From positions 1-55,608 of IMG/VR virus record IMGVR_UViG_3300012920_000048: 55,608 nucleotides of DNA. One strand, written 5' to 3'. Positions 8,114 through 17,925 of the stretch are shown here, piece after piece (within the stretch, counting starts at the first letter, position 1; each line of letters begins with the position of its first letter). This DNA comes from a virus. Position numbers and translations under genes: made by a program. The notes below the pieces were generated by a model, which was given only the letters and a program-made list of their open reading frames with translations, searched no databases and was not told the origin of the DNA.

Positions 8114-9805
8114 ATGTTACAGAATTTTTTTAAAGTAGACTTTCCACAATGGGTATGGTGGATGGGTGTGATTGAATCTAGAGGAGATGTTGCACAAGCT
8201 GGTAGATATCAAGTAAGAATATTTGGTTATCATACAGATGATAAAGAAATTTTACCCACAAAAGATTTACCTTATGCAACTTGTTTACATTCTGTTACTA
8301 ATGCAAGTACTTCAGGTATTATGGAAACACCTGCTCTTGTTCCAGGTTCTACAGTTATAGGATTTTTTGCAGATGGACAAGAAGGACAAATGCCTGTTAT
8401 CATGGGATCAATAGCAGGTAAGGCAGCACCCGGAGGAGGTCCTGGCCAGGAAGATGCTTTTAATGATCCTAATAAAAAATATCCTAGAGGTATGTGGAGT
8501 GGCCCACCTGAAGGTTACGCAGGAGTAGGCGAACCAGATATATCTAAACTTGCAAGAGATGAAGATGCTGAAGGACATTATAGTCTTATTACAAAAAGAG
8601 CAGAAAGAGAAGTAGAAGTTAGAACAGCATCGGCGCCATCAATAGAAGAAGATGGTATATTAGATGACAAAGACGGTAAAGACTATGAGGGTGCAGAATG
8701 GGAAGAACCACATGCCAGGGCTCATGGTCCATATAAAACATTTGAAAAGAAAGAATTCGAGCCCAAGTATTGGGACGCATTAGCAGACTTAAAAGGTGGA
8801 GGTGATGGTTCTCCTAAAGAACCTGGAGAATATACATCATTATATCCTTACAATAATGTTAAGGAAACAGAAGCAGGATTTATAGAAGAGTTTGATAATA
8901 CAGGTAAAAAAGCCAGATATGCTTGGCATAGTCCAATGGGAAATTTTGTCGAACACCAAACAGATGGCACTAAAGTAGAAAAAATAAAAGGCGACGATTA
9001 TGAAATCGTTGTTAAGGATAAAAATGTTCTTATAAGAGGTTCTTGTAATGTAACGATAGCAGGAGACTGTAAAATGCTTGTACAAGGGGACAAGTATGAA
9101 GAAGTAGAAGGAGATTATTTCCTTACAATATTCGGAGATCGTATTACAAAAATTAATGGTAACGACAATAAGGTTGTTATTACAGATCAAAACTATTCTA
9201 TTGCAGGGAACAGAGTGTGTCGTGTTTCTTTAGATGACTCTTTAGAAGTTATAGGTAAACAGACACAGACCGTTGTTAAAACAAAAACAGAAACAATTAA
9301 TGATACAGTAACAGAAAACTTTAATAAAAGTCATAATACAACGGTGGCAAAAAATAGAGTGGAAACGGTTGTAGGTACAAGTAAGTTAGAAGTAGCAGAA
9401 AAAATATTTATTGCAGCTGCTGATACTTTAGAACTTCTTTCTGAAAAAGCAATGAAAATACAAACAAACTCAGAACAAGAAATTATTGTTGGTAAAACTC
9501 AAGACATTGAGGTGGGAACATTCCAAACAACAACGATGGGTAAAGAGGAAACAACAGATGAAGAAGGCAACACAGTACCTGCTGTAGAAGGAAAACAAAC
9601 TATTTCTGTTAAAGGTGGCGGTACACATAATATTACAGCAGAAGGACATAGTACAATTAATAACAATGTAACAATAACAGGTACAACGCACTCTGTAGGA
9701 GATGTTTCTACAGCGGCAGGCAATGCACCTACATTGGCTACACATAAACATAAAGAGATACCGGGTAGCGGCGATCCAGCAGATACAACGGTAGCAGACG
9801 CATAA
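8114..9805 (+). CDS. gp5: gp5-like central spike with OB fold and beta-helix
   Basis: The N-terminal ~110 residues form a gp5/VgrG OB-fold (VWWMGVIESRGDVAQAGRYQVRIFG, then GSTVIGFFADGQEGQMPVIMGSI). Residues ~115-250 are charged and show no recognisable lysozyme domain, unlike T4 gp5 (about 575 residues). From ~290 on, short repeated beta strands (IVVKDKNVLIRGSCNVTIAG, GDYFLTIFGDRITKINGN) match the triple-stranded needle. Near the end H544-K-H546 resembles the HxH motif that holds an iron ion at spike tips of P2-like phages. It is preceded by a good GGAG site and followed by an unknown gene. Confidence 0.88.
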   Translation: MLQNFFKVDFPQWVWWMGVIESRGDVAQAGRYQVRIFGYHTDDKEILPTKDLPYATCLHSVTNASTSGIMETPALVPGSTVIGFFADGQEGQMPVIMGSIAGKAAPGGGPGQEDAFNDPNKKYPRGMWSGPPEGYAGVGEPDISKLARDEDAEGHYSLITKRAEREVEVRTASAPSIEEDGILDDKDGKDYEGAEWEEPHARAHGPYKTFEKKEFEPKYWDALADLKGGGDGSPKEPGEYTSLYPYNNVKETEAGFIEEFDNTGKKARYAWHSPMGNFVEHQTDGTKVEKIKGDDYEIVVKDKNVLIRGSCNVTIAGDCKMLVQGDKYEEVEGDYFLTIFGDRITKINGNDNKVVITDQNYSIAGNRVCRVSLDDSLEVIGKQTQTVVKTKTETINDTVTENFNKSHNTTVAKNRVETVVGTSKLEVAEKIFIAAADTLELLSEKAMKIQTNSEQEIIVGKTQDIEVGTFQTTTMGKEETTDEEGNTVPAVEGKQTISVKGGGTHNITAEGHSTINNNVTITGTTHSVGDVSTAAGNAPTLATHKHKEIPGSGDPADTTVADA

Positions 9806-9815
9806 GGAGGATAAG

Positions 9816-10421
9816 ATGAGTTGCGGTCCAAGTTCAGCAATGAGAGATTTAGCAGATCAAATAGATCAAGCAAATGATGCTTTGGATGCTGCTATTAACG
9901 ATTCACCATTAGGTAAATTACTCACATTAAAAGAAGAAGCAGAAGCTAAAGTAAATGCCATGATGGATAAATTGGAAGCTGCCATACCAGGAGCTATTGG
10001 AGGATTTGTAGATAAAGCATTTGACGAATTGCCCATGGGTGATCAAATGAAAGAAGTTGCAGGTTTGATAGCTTTAGGATATTTACAAAAAGATGTTGTG
10101 GAAAATAAGATAGATGTAATGAAAGCAAAGTATTCTAACTTAGATGTAGATATAGACAATGTAGCAGACTTGCTAAGAAGTGGTGCAGCAGATATAGATG
10201 ATTTGTGTAAACTGTTACCTAATGTTTCTACACAAGGTGTTAATTTAATTGTTAAAGGTATACCAACATCATTTCCTAATGTAGATCCTGTGGCTATGGT
10301 GAAAAAAGGAGATATACCTAAACTTCCTGATATAGGAAAAGTATTTTTAGATGTAGAGGTTGAAGCTAAAGATCAAGCTGATGATTTTTTAAGTTTAGAA
10401 CTGCCAAGATTCAATTTATAG
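9816..10421 (+). CDS. Unknown protein between gp5 and gp25
   Basis: I do not recognise this 201-residue protein. It starts MSCGPSSAMRDLADQIDQAND and is mostly predicted helix, with heptad-like stretches (LTLKEEAEAKVNAMMDKLEAAI). The C-terminal third is rich in Pro and Val (KGIPTSFPNVDPVAMVKKGDIPKLP). It has no transmembrane segment or catalytic motif. Its place directly after the spike gene suggests a virion or spike-associated role. A strong AAGGAGGATAAG site precedes the ATG. Confidence 0.75.
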   Translation: MSCGPSSAMRDLADQIDQANDALDAAINDSPLGKLLTLKEEAEAKVNAMMDKLEAAIPGAIGGFVDKAFDELPMGDQMKEVAGLIALGYLQKDVVENKIDVMKAKYSNLDVDIDNVADLLRSGAADIDDLCKLLPNVSTQGVNLIVKGIPTSFPNVDPVAMVKKGDIPKLPDIGKVFLDVEVEAKDQADDFLSLELPRFNL

Positions 10422-10422
10422 T

Positions 10423-10430
10423 TATAAATA
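10423..10430 (+). promoter_or_regulatory. Late promoter TATAAATA butted against the gp25 start
   Basis: The sequence is TATAAATACTTACATGGC, with 5 nt between promoter and ATG, so the predicted +1 is the A of ATG (10436). The same 18 bases are found before gp2 on the minus strand. Confidence 0.75.
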
Positions 10431-10435
10431 CTTAC

Positions 10436-10849
10436 ATGGCCTTACTAAGAAGAAAAGTTGCAAGAATATACAAGGACATTGATTTGTCTTTTGGTAGTAA
10501 TAGTATTACTGGCGATCTTAATAAAAAACTAGATGTCAGTGCTGTAAAACAGTCTTTAAAAAATTTAATATTAACAAAACCTTATGAAAGACCTTTTAAT
10601 CCTGCACTATCATCAGAACTAGCAGGATTGTTATTTGAGAATGCAGATGTTTTTACTGCCAATAGAATACGAAAAACAATAGAATTATTGATTAAAAATT
10701 ATGAGCCTAGATGTAAGTTACGTCTAGTAAATCCAATTGAAGTTGAGCCAGATTATGATAGAAACGCTATAAATGTAAAGATTCATTTTGAAGTTATTGC
10801 AATAAATGAGCCACAAGAATTAACAGTTAGACTAGAGAGATTACGATAA
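10436..10849 (+). CDS. gp25: gp25-like baseplate wedge protein
   Basis: The 137 residues match T4 gp25 in length (about 132). Start MALLRRKVARIYKDIDLSF and the core SVKQSLKNLILTKPYERPF-type segment (here AVKQSLKNLILTKPYERPF) are typical, as is EPRCKLRLVNPIEVEPDYD. gp25 holds the wedge core bundle and is related to type VI secretion TssE. No Shine-Dalgarno sequence is possible on a transcript from the adjacent promoter, so translation would be leaderless or rely on read-through from upstream. Its stop overlaps the gp6 start (TAATG). Confidence 0.93.
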   Translation: MALLRRKVARIYKDIDLSFGSNSITGDLNKKLDVSAVKQSLKNLILTKPYERPFNPALSSELAGLLFENADVFTANRIRKTIELLIKNYEPRCKLRLVNPIEVEPDYDRNAINVKIHFEVIAINEPQELTVRLERLR

Positions 10850-12753
10850 TGGCACAGATGAAAGTAAACGAATTAGACTTCAAAGGCATAAAAGAAAATT
10901 TAAAAGCCTATCTAAAGTCACAGACTGAATTTTCAGATTATAATTTTGAAGGTTCAGGTATGGCAGTATTAATTGATTTGTTGGCATACAATACACATTA
11001 TAACGGTATGTTAGCACACATGCTTGCCAATGAAAATTTTATTGATACAGCAATTAAAAGAGAGTCTGTAGTATCTATTGCAAAAGCATTAGGATACACA
11101 CCTAGATCTTATTTAAGCTCAGAAGCAAATGTAACTATAACGATTACACCTGATCCTTCATATACAGATACAAATCTTACTTTATCTAGAGACTCGGTAT
11201 TTACTTCTGTAGTAAATGGTTCATCATATAAGTTTTATCCTTCAGAAGATATTACAGTTGCAGCACAAGTTATAAATGGAGTTACTAAATTTATTTTCGA
11301 TGATGTAAAAATTAAAGAAGGTGTAAGGGTTACAAATCAATTTACAGTAACAGCAGCAGCACCACAAGGACCATATATTATTCCTAATGAAAATGTTGAC
11401 ACCAGCACAATAAGAGCAAGAGTACAAACATCATTACAAGATACATCTATTACAACATGGTCTAAAGTAGACACATTGTTAGATATTAAAAATGATTCTA
11501 GAGTTTATTGGTGTGAAGAAGGAATTGATGGTCTTTCCCAATTAAGATTTGGAGATGGTGTATTAGGTAAAAAATTAGATGTAGAAAATGTTGTAATTAT
11601 CGATTATTTAGCAGGCTCAGGAACTACACCTAACGGAGCAAAAACATTTAATACTCAATCTGTAGTTTCGGGTAGCGCAGAAGTAATTGAAGTTACAACT
11701 TCAAGTCCAGCATCTGGAGGCTCTATACAAGAAACAGTAGATGAGATTAGATTTAATGCTCCTCGTTACAACGCAACAAGAGATAGAGCAGTTACAGAGT
11801 CAGATTATAAAACATTAATATTACAAAGTAATCCTAACATACAATCTGTTTCTGTTTGGGGAGGCGAAAAGAACGATCCTCCTATGTACGGTAAAGTGTT
11901 TATATCTCTTAATCCTATTGCAGGACAGATTATAACAGAACAAGACAAGGATACAATTAAAAATACTATTATTGATCCTAAAACACCTGTAGCAATTATT
12001 CCTGAATTTGTCGATCCAGAATACACATACATACAACTTGAAATTTCTAGTGTTTTCAATCCTAAAGAGACATCTTTAACTAAAGGACAAATTGAAGCAG
12101 AAATTAAAACACAAGTTGACAATTATTTTAATCTTAGTTTGAATAAATTAAATAAGAGTTTTTATTACAGTAGAATACATGACAGAATTAATAATAGTCT
12201 TGAGTCTATTATTTCTACAAACATACAATTAGGATTACAGAAAAGAGTAAAACCAGATCTTAACTTGTCTAAAAATTATACAGTTAGATTTAATCAAAAA
12301 TTACAACCGAGAGAAGTTAGCAGTACATTCTTTAATATTAAAATTTCTAATGTAATACATAAGGCAATATTAAAAGATGTGCCTGCTACAGATGTTATAG
12401 CTCCCCTATATAGTGGAAAGGGTGTTATAAATGCTGTAACAGTAGAAGGAACAAACTTAGGACAAGTAGGAACAATCGATTACGATTCAGGAACATTAGA
12501 ATTACCTTCAATGGTAATTACAAGTTTATATGGAACAGAAGCTAATTTAAGAATAAATGTAAAACCTCATGATAGTGTTAAAGACATTACTACACAAGCA
12601 TTGATTAGAACATCAGATACTAGCACATCAGCAGTCGTTGCTAAACCCTCAAGAAACACAGTTCTAATACAAGATGATAGTGTTATAAATTCTACGATCA
12701 ACACTACATCAGGTGTTAAAATAACGGCAAATAAAGAAGTAGAAGAAGTATAA
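10849..12753 (+). CDS. gp6: gp6-like baseplate wedge protein
   Basis: The 634 residues compare with about 660 in T4 gp6. The N-terminus ([20 protein letters not shown], then [19 protein letters not shown]) is the strongly conserved gp6/J-like helical region. Then come [20 protein letters not shown] and beta domains, with [19 protein letters not shown] in the middle. gp6 dimers link neighbouring wedges into the inner ring. It overlaps gp25 upstream and the gp7-like gene downstream by one base each (TAATG), a sign of coupled translation. Confidence 0.93.
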   Translation: MAQMKVNELDFKGIKENLKAYLKSQTEFSDYNFEGSGMAVLIDLLAYNTHYNGMLAHMLANENFIDTAIKRESVVSIAKALGYTPRSYLSSEANVTITITPDPSYTDTNLTLSRDSVFTSVVNGSSYKFYPSEDITVAAQVINGVTKFIFDDVKIKEGVRVTNQFTVTAAAPQGPYIIPNENVDTSTIRARVQTSLQDTSITTWSKVDTLLDIKNDSRVYWCEEGIDGLSQLRFGDGVLGKKLDVENVVIIDYLAGSGTTPNGAKTFNTQSVVSGSAEVIEVTTSSPASGGSIQETVDEIRFNAPRYNATRDRAVTESDYKTLILQSNPNIQSVSVWGGEKNDPPMYGKVFISLNPIAGQIITEQDKDTIKNTIIDPKTPVAIIPEFVDPEYTYIQLEISSVFNPKETSLTKGQIEAEIKTQVDNYFNLSLNKLNKSFYYSRIHDRINNSLESIISTNIQLGLQKRVKPDLNLSKNYTVRFNQKLQPREVSSTFFNIKISNVIHKAILKDVPATDVIAPLYSGKGVINAVTVEGTNLGQVGTIDYDSGTLELPSMVITSLYGTEANLRINVKPHDSVKDITTQALIRTSDTSTSAVVAKPSRNTVLIQDDSVINSTINTTSGVKITANKEVEEV

Positions 12754-15700
12754 TGGCGGATTATATCCCATCATTCTATAGATATGTAAAATCTATAACA
12801 ATAACTAATGGAGGCTCAGGATATTTTTCTGGTTTGCCAACTGTTAGTATTACAGGTGGTGGAGGTACAGGCGCTACAGCAACAGCAACAGTAAATGGTG
12901 GTGTCGTAATAGACATTGTTATTACTAACAGAGGTTCGGGTTATACAAGTGCTCCTACAGTTACAATAACAGGAGGCGGTGGTACAGGAGCAACAGGTAC
13001 TGCAGTTTTAGATTCAGCACAAAGCGCCTCTACATTAGAACAAAGAAATAAAAATTACTTAATTAAAGAACAAGCTCCTGAGTATATTCAAACAGAAGCT
13101 CCTGTTTTTGTTACATTTTTAGAAAAATATTATGCGTTTATGGACGCAAATTATAAAGGTGTAAACAATTATGTATCAGATATAGATTATGCAAGTGAAC
13201 AATTTCTCGATAAATGGCGAGGGGCATTAGTATCAGATTTTCCTAAACTATTACAAGTAGATAAAAATTTCTTTTACAAAAGAGCGAAAGACTTTTACGA
13301 ATCAAAAGGTTCTAAAAGATCTATAGAAGCTTGGTTTAGAATATTATTTGATGAGAATGTTGATATTAATTATCCTTATCAATTTGTATTGAAACCTTCT
13401 GATGGTATCTACAATGTAGAAAGAGCAATTAAAATACAAGAAGCTGTACACGGCGGTGGCAGTCTTGAACCTCTAGATCTAGATGGTAAAAAGATTGATA
13501 TAAGATACAAGGAAACAACAGGTACGGTTACAGTTACAAAGCATACAAACGCTAGTGTAAGAAGAGTAGAAAAGAACACATACCAAACAAATGGTTTAAC
13601 ATTACAAAGATTTGAGCTTATTCTATCATTCGATGATGAGAATGTTACTACAATACATGGACCGGGAGCAGGTGCTACAGCAACAGCAACGGTAAGTGGC
13701 GGAGCAATTACAGGTGTTACAGTAACCAATGGAGGCTCAGGTTATACAGCAGCACCAACAGTTCAAGTATTTCCAGCAGCAGGAAATACAATTACCACAA
13801 ATGCAGTACTTTCTGCTCGTGTTAGCAATGGAGTAATTACATCTATTGTAGTAGACACAGCAGGCGCAGGATATGATGATGCACCAGGAATAGAATTTGA
13901 TGAAGAGTCTACTAGATCTTATGTTGTAGATGATGGTGCAGGTAACGCAGACGATGATATATATGGTTATCTTGTTAGAGTACTGACAAGCGTAGCATTT
14001 AAATCATATGCAGGCTCAGAAACTAACGCAGGATTTAAAGTAGGACAAATATACGCAATTAACGAAACAGGCGATGATGGTAAAGCGTATGCTGTTAGTG
14101 GCTATTTTGCTGAGGACTATACATTTATAGGTGGTTCTAATGATGCTTATATTAGAGTTACAGCAGTAACAACTGCAGGGCTACCTTCGGCGTTCACAGT
14201 AATTAATCCAGGTTCTACATTCTTAAATGATACAGCAGATATTTTACTTACATCTCCATCAGGAGAATCATGTACAGTTACATTAACAACAGGTTATCTA
14301 TTCGAATACGAAGGTAAATGGAAAAACGATCAGGGTAAATTGTCTGATGTTAATGTAATTGCAGATAACAAAAGATATCAACCATACTCTTATGTAGTCA
14401 AATCAGGCATATCACAATCTATATGGGACAGATCTCTAAGAGATACTGTACACCCAGCTGGTATGGAAGTATTTGGAGACTTAGTTATAAGAAGTGTGGT
14501 AGACTTTAATGTACTATACGAAGTTGAATCTACAGGTTATACATTCTATATATTTGATGCAGATGATGAAGTTATAACAGTAGAAACACAAGTATTTGAC
14601 TTTACATTACCCAAAACAGACTCCACAACAGTAACAGAAAATCATGGAATACATTTTGTTCCTGCTGGAAAAACAGAGTCTGTTTCAGCAACAGATCAAG
14701 GAGCTGGAGATCCTTATTGTGTAGATGGTTATTGGAATGATAGTACCGATGGTAATACAGCGGATAACTATAATATTGGAGACGAACAATTTGTTAAACA
14801 TGTTTCCAAACCATTTACAGAAACGCTTACAGCAACAGATAGTGTTACAGAAGATAGTATAGATATATCTTTTGTTAGAGCGTTTACAGAAACACAAAAT
14901 GCCACAGAGGCATTGGCAAAATCATTTAATAAAGTATTTGATGATGGATTTAATAATACATATTGGACGCCAGCTAATGGCGCAAGCTCTTATACTAATG
15001 ATTTAGACAATGCAGGTAACTACATGTACTATGTAGGTACAAGAATTGCAGGTGTAAATGTAACAGAGTCTATAAATGTAGAAAGAATATTAGGCGCACA
15101 ACCAACAGATACAATTTCTGTAACAGAAGTGGCCGTAATACAAGCAACATTTAATAGAGCTCTTTCAACTACATCAACTGCCACAGATACTGCATTTGTA
15201 GTAAACTTTAATACTACATTTACAGAATCATCAAGTGCTACAGAATCTAGTGCAAAAACTATTGCTAAAGTACTGGCTAATACAGCAACAGTAGGACAAG
15301 CAGTAATTAAATCATTGGGTGTAGCACCTTCGGATACAGCAACAACAAGTGATACTGACACATATCAATTAAATAAAGTCCAATCAGATACACCAACAGC
15401 AACAGAAAGTTTGGCTAGAGCATGGACAGTAAATAGAACACTTACAGATTCACCAAGTGTTGCAGATCCATTAATAAAATCCTTGTCTAGACCGGCAACG
15501 GATTCAGTCAGTGCAGCAGAATCTATTAGCACATTGTTGTCCAGAGAGGTAGTACTCTCAGATTCAACAAGTGTTACAGCATCTGAGGTACTACAAATTA
15601 ATAAAGCAGTTTCGGAAACAATTACTGTATCCGAGGCTATAAACAGTATAAATACAAGTAAAGGATTAACAGAAACACCGACAGGTACAGAATCCTTAGC

Positions 15701-15830
15701 AAATGCACTAAGTAAACCGGCAACGGATAGTGGAACTGCTACAGACACGGGTACAGGTAAGATGCAGGATTATGTAGATCCTACTTACTTAGACTCAGAC
15801 TATGTTGGTTCTAGTTGGAACTTTACATAA
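12753..15830 (+). CDS. gp7: gp7-like baseplate wedge protein with beta-repeat modules
   Basis: The 1025 residues are near T4 gp7 (about 1032), and the gene follows gp6. Residues ~100-220 ([20 protein letters not shown], then [15 protein letters not shown]) look like the conserved core. Flanking this are Gly-rich beta modules of the [20 protein letters not shown] type at residues ~13-90 and ~305-390. From ~620 to ~1000 lies a degenerate repeat of about 20 residues built on TESxSATES / FNKVF / TDTxTATE. In T4, gp7 holds the wedge together and contacts short tail fibres. Position and core support gp7, but the repeats make homology over the full length doubtful. Confidence 0.65.
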   Translation: MADYIPSFYRYVKSITITNGGSGYFSGLPTVSITGGGGTGATATATVNGGVVIDIVITNRGSGYTSAPTVTITGGGGTGATGTAVLDSAQSASTLEQRNKNYLIKEQAPEYIQTEAPVFVTFLEKYYAFMDANYKGVNNYVSDIDYASEQFLDKWRGALVSDFPKLLQVDKNFFYKRAKDFYESKGSKRSIEAWFRILFDENVDINYPYQFVLKPSDGIYNVERAIKIQEAVHGGGSLEPLDLDGKKIDIRYKETTGTVTVTKHTNASVRRVEKNTYQTNGLTLQRFELILSFDDENVTTIHGPGAGATATATVSGGAITGVTVTNGGSGYTAAPTVQVFPAAGNTITTNAVLSARVSNGVITSIVVDTAGAGYDDAPGIEFDEESTRSYVVDDGAGNADDDIYGYLVRVLTSVAFKSYAGSETNAGFKVGQIYAINETGDDGKAYAVSGYFAEDYTFIGGSNDAYIRVTAVTTAGLPSAFTVINPGSTFLNDTADILLTSPSGESCTVTLTTGYLFEYEGKWKNDQGKLSDVNVIADNKRYQPYSYVVKSGISQSIWDRSLRDTVHPAGMEVFGDLVIRSVVDFNVLYEVESTGYTFYIFDADDEVITVETQVFDFTLPKTDSTTVTENHGIHFVPAGKTESVSATDQGAGDPYCVDGYWNDSTDGNTADNYNIGDEQFVKHVSKPFTETLTATDSVTEDSIDISFVRAFTETQNATEALAKSFNKVFDDGFNNTYWTPANGASSYTNDLDNAGNYMYYVGTRIAGVNVTESINVERILGAQPTDTISVTEVAVIQATFNRALSTTSTATDTAFVVNFNTTFTESSSATESSAKTIAKVLANTATVGQAVIKSLGVAPSDTATTSDTDTYQLNKVQSDTPTATESLARAWTVNRTLTDSPSVADPLIKSLSRPATDSVSAAESISTLLSREVVLSDSTSVTASEVLQINKAVSETITVSEAINSINTSKGLTETPTGTESLANALSKPATDSGTATDTGTGKMQDYVDPTYLDSDYVGSSWNFT
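12795..13013 (+). repeat. Two Gly-rich beta modules ([22 protein letters not shown])
   Basis: Two successive copies encode [20 protein letters not shown] and [19 protein letters not shown], each followed by [11 protein letters not shown]-like sequence. The same module is found in gp8, the DUF4815-type protein and gp18 of this window. Confidence 0.85.
14600..15760 (+). repeat. Degenerate ~20-residue Thr/Ser/Glu repeats in the gp7-like protein
   Basis: Recurring units such as [48 protein letters not shown] and [17 protein letters not shown] lie about 20 residues apart. The pattern suggests stacked beta strands. Copies have diverged in DNA, so this is an old array. Confidence 0.7.
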
Positions 15831-15855
15831 CGGATAAACATATTAGGAGAATAAA

Positions 15856-16299
15856 ATGTTTAAAAATGATAACTCAAAAGCTACAGGTAAGCTTACAGTT
15901 GAAATCAAAAACGACAAGGGCGTCGTTGTAGAAACTAGGGAAGTAAAAAACCTAGTGGTAGACGACGGACTAGGCTTTATTGCATCTAGAATGAAAGATG
16001 CTACAGCAACAGCTATGTCTCATATGGCTATTGGAACAGGATCAACAGCAGCAGCTGCTAGTGATTCTGCTCTAGGTTCAGAGGCAGCTAGAAATGCACT
16101 AACTTCTACAACGGTAACATCTAATGCCGTTGCTTATGTTGCATCATTTGCAGCAGGCGAAGGAACAGGCGCTATCACAGAAGCAGGTATTTTGAATGCC
16201 GGTTCTAGTGGTACTCTTCTTTGTAGAACAGTCTTTTCGGTTGTAAACAAAGGCGCGTCAGATTCAATGACAATTACTTGGACAGTTACAATTTCTTAA
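15856..16299 (+). CDS. Small conserved virion protein (unknown role)
   Basis: The 147 residues begin with a basic stretch (MFKNDNSKATGKLTVEIKND), continue with VVVETREVKNLVVDDGLGFIASR, and include HMAIGTGSTAAAASDSALGSEAAR and AGILNAGSSGTLLCRTVF. The 'IGTGST...D..LGSE..R' pattern recurs in fibre- and baseplate-associated proteins of tailed phages, usually of unknown function. It lies between gp7-like and gp8 genes, after TTAGGAGAATAAA. A virion decoration or fibre-attachment role is an inference from context. Confidence 0.75.
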   Translation: MFKNDNSKATGKLTVEIKNDKGVVVETREVKNLVVDDGLGFIASRMKDATATAMSHMAIGTGSTAAAASDSALGSEAARNALTSTTVTSNAVAYVASFAAGEGTGAITEAGILNAGSSGTLLCRTVFSVVNKGASDSMTITWTVTIS

Positions 16300-16308
16300 G
16301 GTAAATAA

Positions 16309-17922
16309 ATGGCGCTAGTACTTAGAAGACTAGGTAGAGTAGAATTAGCAAGAACATTCCACAGGGATATTCGTAATAGCAACGACTACTTTCACTTTGC
16401 AATAGGGCGTACGGAGGCTTGGACAGATGATACAAGCCCCGAAACCCCTATTGACAATGACTCCTATGTTTCTAAGTTTAGACGCAGCATGATGTTTACC
16501 CAAAGAATTGACTCGGCAGATGTTTGCTTATTAGCCAAACGAAATGATTGGTCTTCAGGTACAGTATATGATGAGTATGATGATAATATTTCATCTACAA
16601 ATCAAACCAATTCTGGAGCTTCCAATCTTGCCGATGCAACCTTTTTTATAATGACTGATGAATTTAAAGTATATAAATGTATCAGTAATAATAATAACGG
16701 ACCAAGTACAGTCAAACCAACAAGTACAGGAACATCTGTATTCGAGTTGGGAGACAATTACAATTGGAAATTTATGTTTCAAATATCGGCATCCGATCAA
16801 AACAAATTTTTGGATGCCGATTTTGTTCCTGTTAGAAAATTAACAGGCAACCCTACACACGATGTTACCGGAGAAGTAGATAGTGTTACAATAACTGCAG
16901 GAGGATCTAGTTATACATCTGCTCCAACAGTAGTAATACAAGGAGACGGTGATGGGTTGGCAGCAGGAACAGCAACAATAGATACAAATCCAGCAAGTGG
17001 TACATACCAACAAGTTACAGGTGTTACAATAACAGCATCGGGCTCAGGTTATAGTTTTGCTTTTATAACATTTACAGGTGGAGGCGGTTCAGGAGCAACA
17101 GGCTCTGTTAATTTAGGAGACGCCGATTCTTTACCAGCATTACAAAGTGCTGTAGAAGGTGCAGCTGTAAGTGGTACATTAGACAGAGTTATTGTTACCT
17201 CAGCAGGACAAGACTACGCAGAAAGCGATGTTCAAGTTACTGTTGAAGGTGATGGTACAGGAGCAGAAGCAAGTGCTTATGTAAACGCAGCAACAGGAGC
17301 CATTACAAAAATAAGAGTAACAAATCCAGGCTCAGGTTATTCTTATGTAGATGTTAAAATTACAAACACAGCAGCGCCTGGAACAGGAGCTACAGCAAGA
17401 GGGATTGTTTCTCCACAAGGAGGGCATGGCTCTAATGCACCAAGAGAATTGTTTGCAACAAACTTAGGTGTAACTGTATCTCTTTCAGATAACGATAATA
17501 GAGATTTAATATTAGGAAATGACTTTAGACAAATTTCTCTAATAAAAAATATTAAAACACCAGCGGGTGTTGTTTATACAACTAACACAGCAACTGCATG
17601 TTTTATTATAAATGTATCATCATCAGCATTAAGTAGTTATGCTGTAGACGATAACATAACAACAGATGACGGAGGAACATTTACAGTCATACAAATAGAT
17701 TCAGAAAATAATAATGTATATTTAACTTCTACGAATCCTATAATGACAACTAACTCCGTTTTGACAAATACTACAAAAAACATTACCAATTTGGTTATAA
17801 ATAGTATAACAAATCCAGAAGTAGATAATGCTACAGGAGAAATTATTTACTTAGATAATAGATCACCGGTAACTAGATCCGTTGATCAGGTAGAACAGAT
17901 TAAGGCATTGATTAGGTTTTAA
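16309..17922 (+). CDS. gp8: gp8-like baseplate wedge protein with inserted beta modules
   Basis: The N-terminus (FHRDIRNSNDYFHFAIGRTEAW) and C-terminus (GEIIYLDNRSPVTRSVDQVEQIK) match the ends of T4 gp8, which closes with GEMIYMENRPPI. The middle also keeps FELGDNYNWKFMFQIS. At 537 residues it is about 200 longer than T4 gp8 (334). The excess is residues ~192-365, made of SGYTSAPTV-type Gly-rich modules. gp8 binds gp7 and gp10 on the outside of the wedge, so the insert may be exposed. It lies 3 nt before the next gene. Confidence 0.87.
   Translation: MALVLRRLGRVELARTFHRDIRNSNDYFHFAIGRTEAWTDDTSPETPIDNDSYVSKFRRSMMFTQRIDSADVCLLAKRNDWSSGTVYDEYDDNISSTNQTNSGASNLADATFFIMTDEFKVYKCISNNNNGPSTVKPTSTGTSVFELGDNYNWKFMFQISASDQNKFLDADFVPVRKLTGNPTHDVTGEVDSVTITAGGSSYTSAPTVVIQGDGDGLAAGTATIDTNPASGTYQQVTGVTITASGSGYSFAFITFTGGGGSGATGSVNLGDADSLPALQSAVEGAAVSGTLDRVIVTSAGQDYAESDVQVTVEGDGTGAEASAYVNAATGAITKIRVTNPGSGYSYVDVKITNTAAPGTGATARGIVSPQGGHGSNAPRELFATNLGVTVSLSDNDNRDLILGNDFRQISLIKNIKTPAGVVYTTNTATACFIINVSSSALSSYAVDDNITTDDGGTFTVIQIDSENNNVYLTSTNPIMTTNSVLTNTTKNITNLVINSITNPEVDNATGEIIYLDNRSPVTRSVDQVEQIKALIRF
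16882..17405 (+). repeat. Beta-module insert in gp8
   Basis: Modules beginning ITAGGSSYTSAPTVVIQGDG, ITASGSGYSFAFITFTGGGG, VTSAGQDYAESDVQVTVEGDG and VTNPGSGYSYVDVKITN follow each other, separated by TGATA/TGAEA-type linkers. T4 gp8 has no such segment. Confidence 0.8.
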
Positions 17923-17925
17923 CAA

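Noticed and set aside
8444-8980. Lysozyme domain in the gp5-like spike
   Set aside because: No catalytic Glu-Asp-Thr pattern or helical lysozyme-like sequence is visible; the region is charged and low in helix-forming hydrophobics.
15647-15654. TATAAATA inside the gp7-like gene (also 17796, 24241 and 47522)
   Set aside because: These matches lie within coding sequence with no suitably placed start codon and ribosome site just after; AT-rich DNA gives such matches by chance. The one at 24241 could conceivably serve the gene at 24457 but support is weak.
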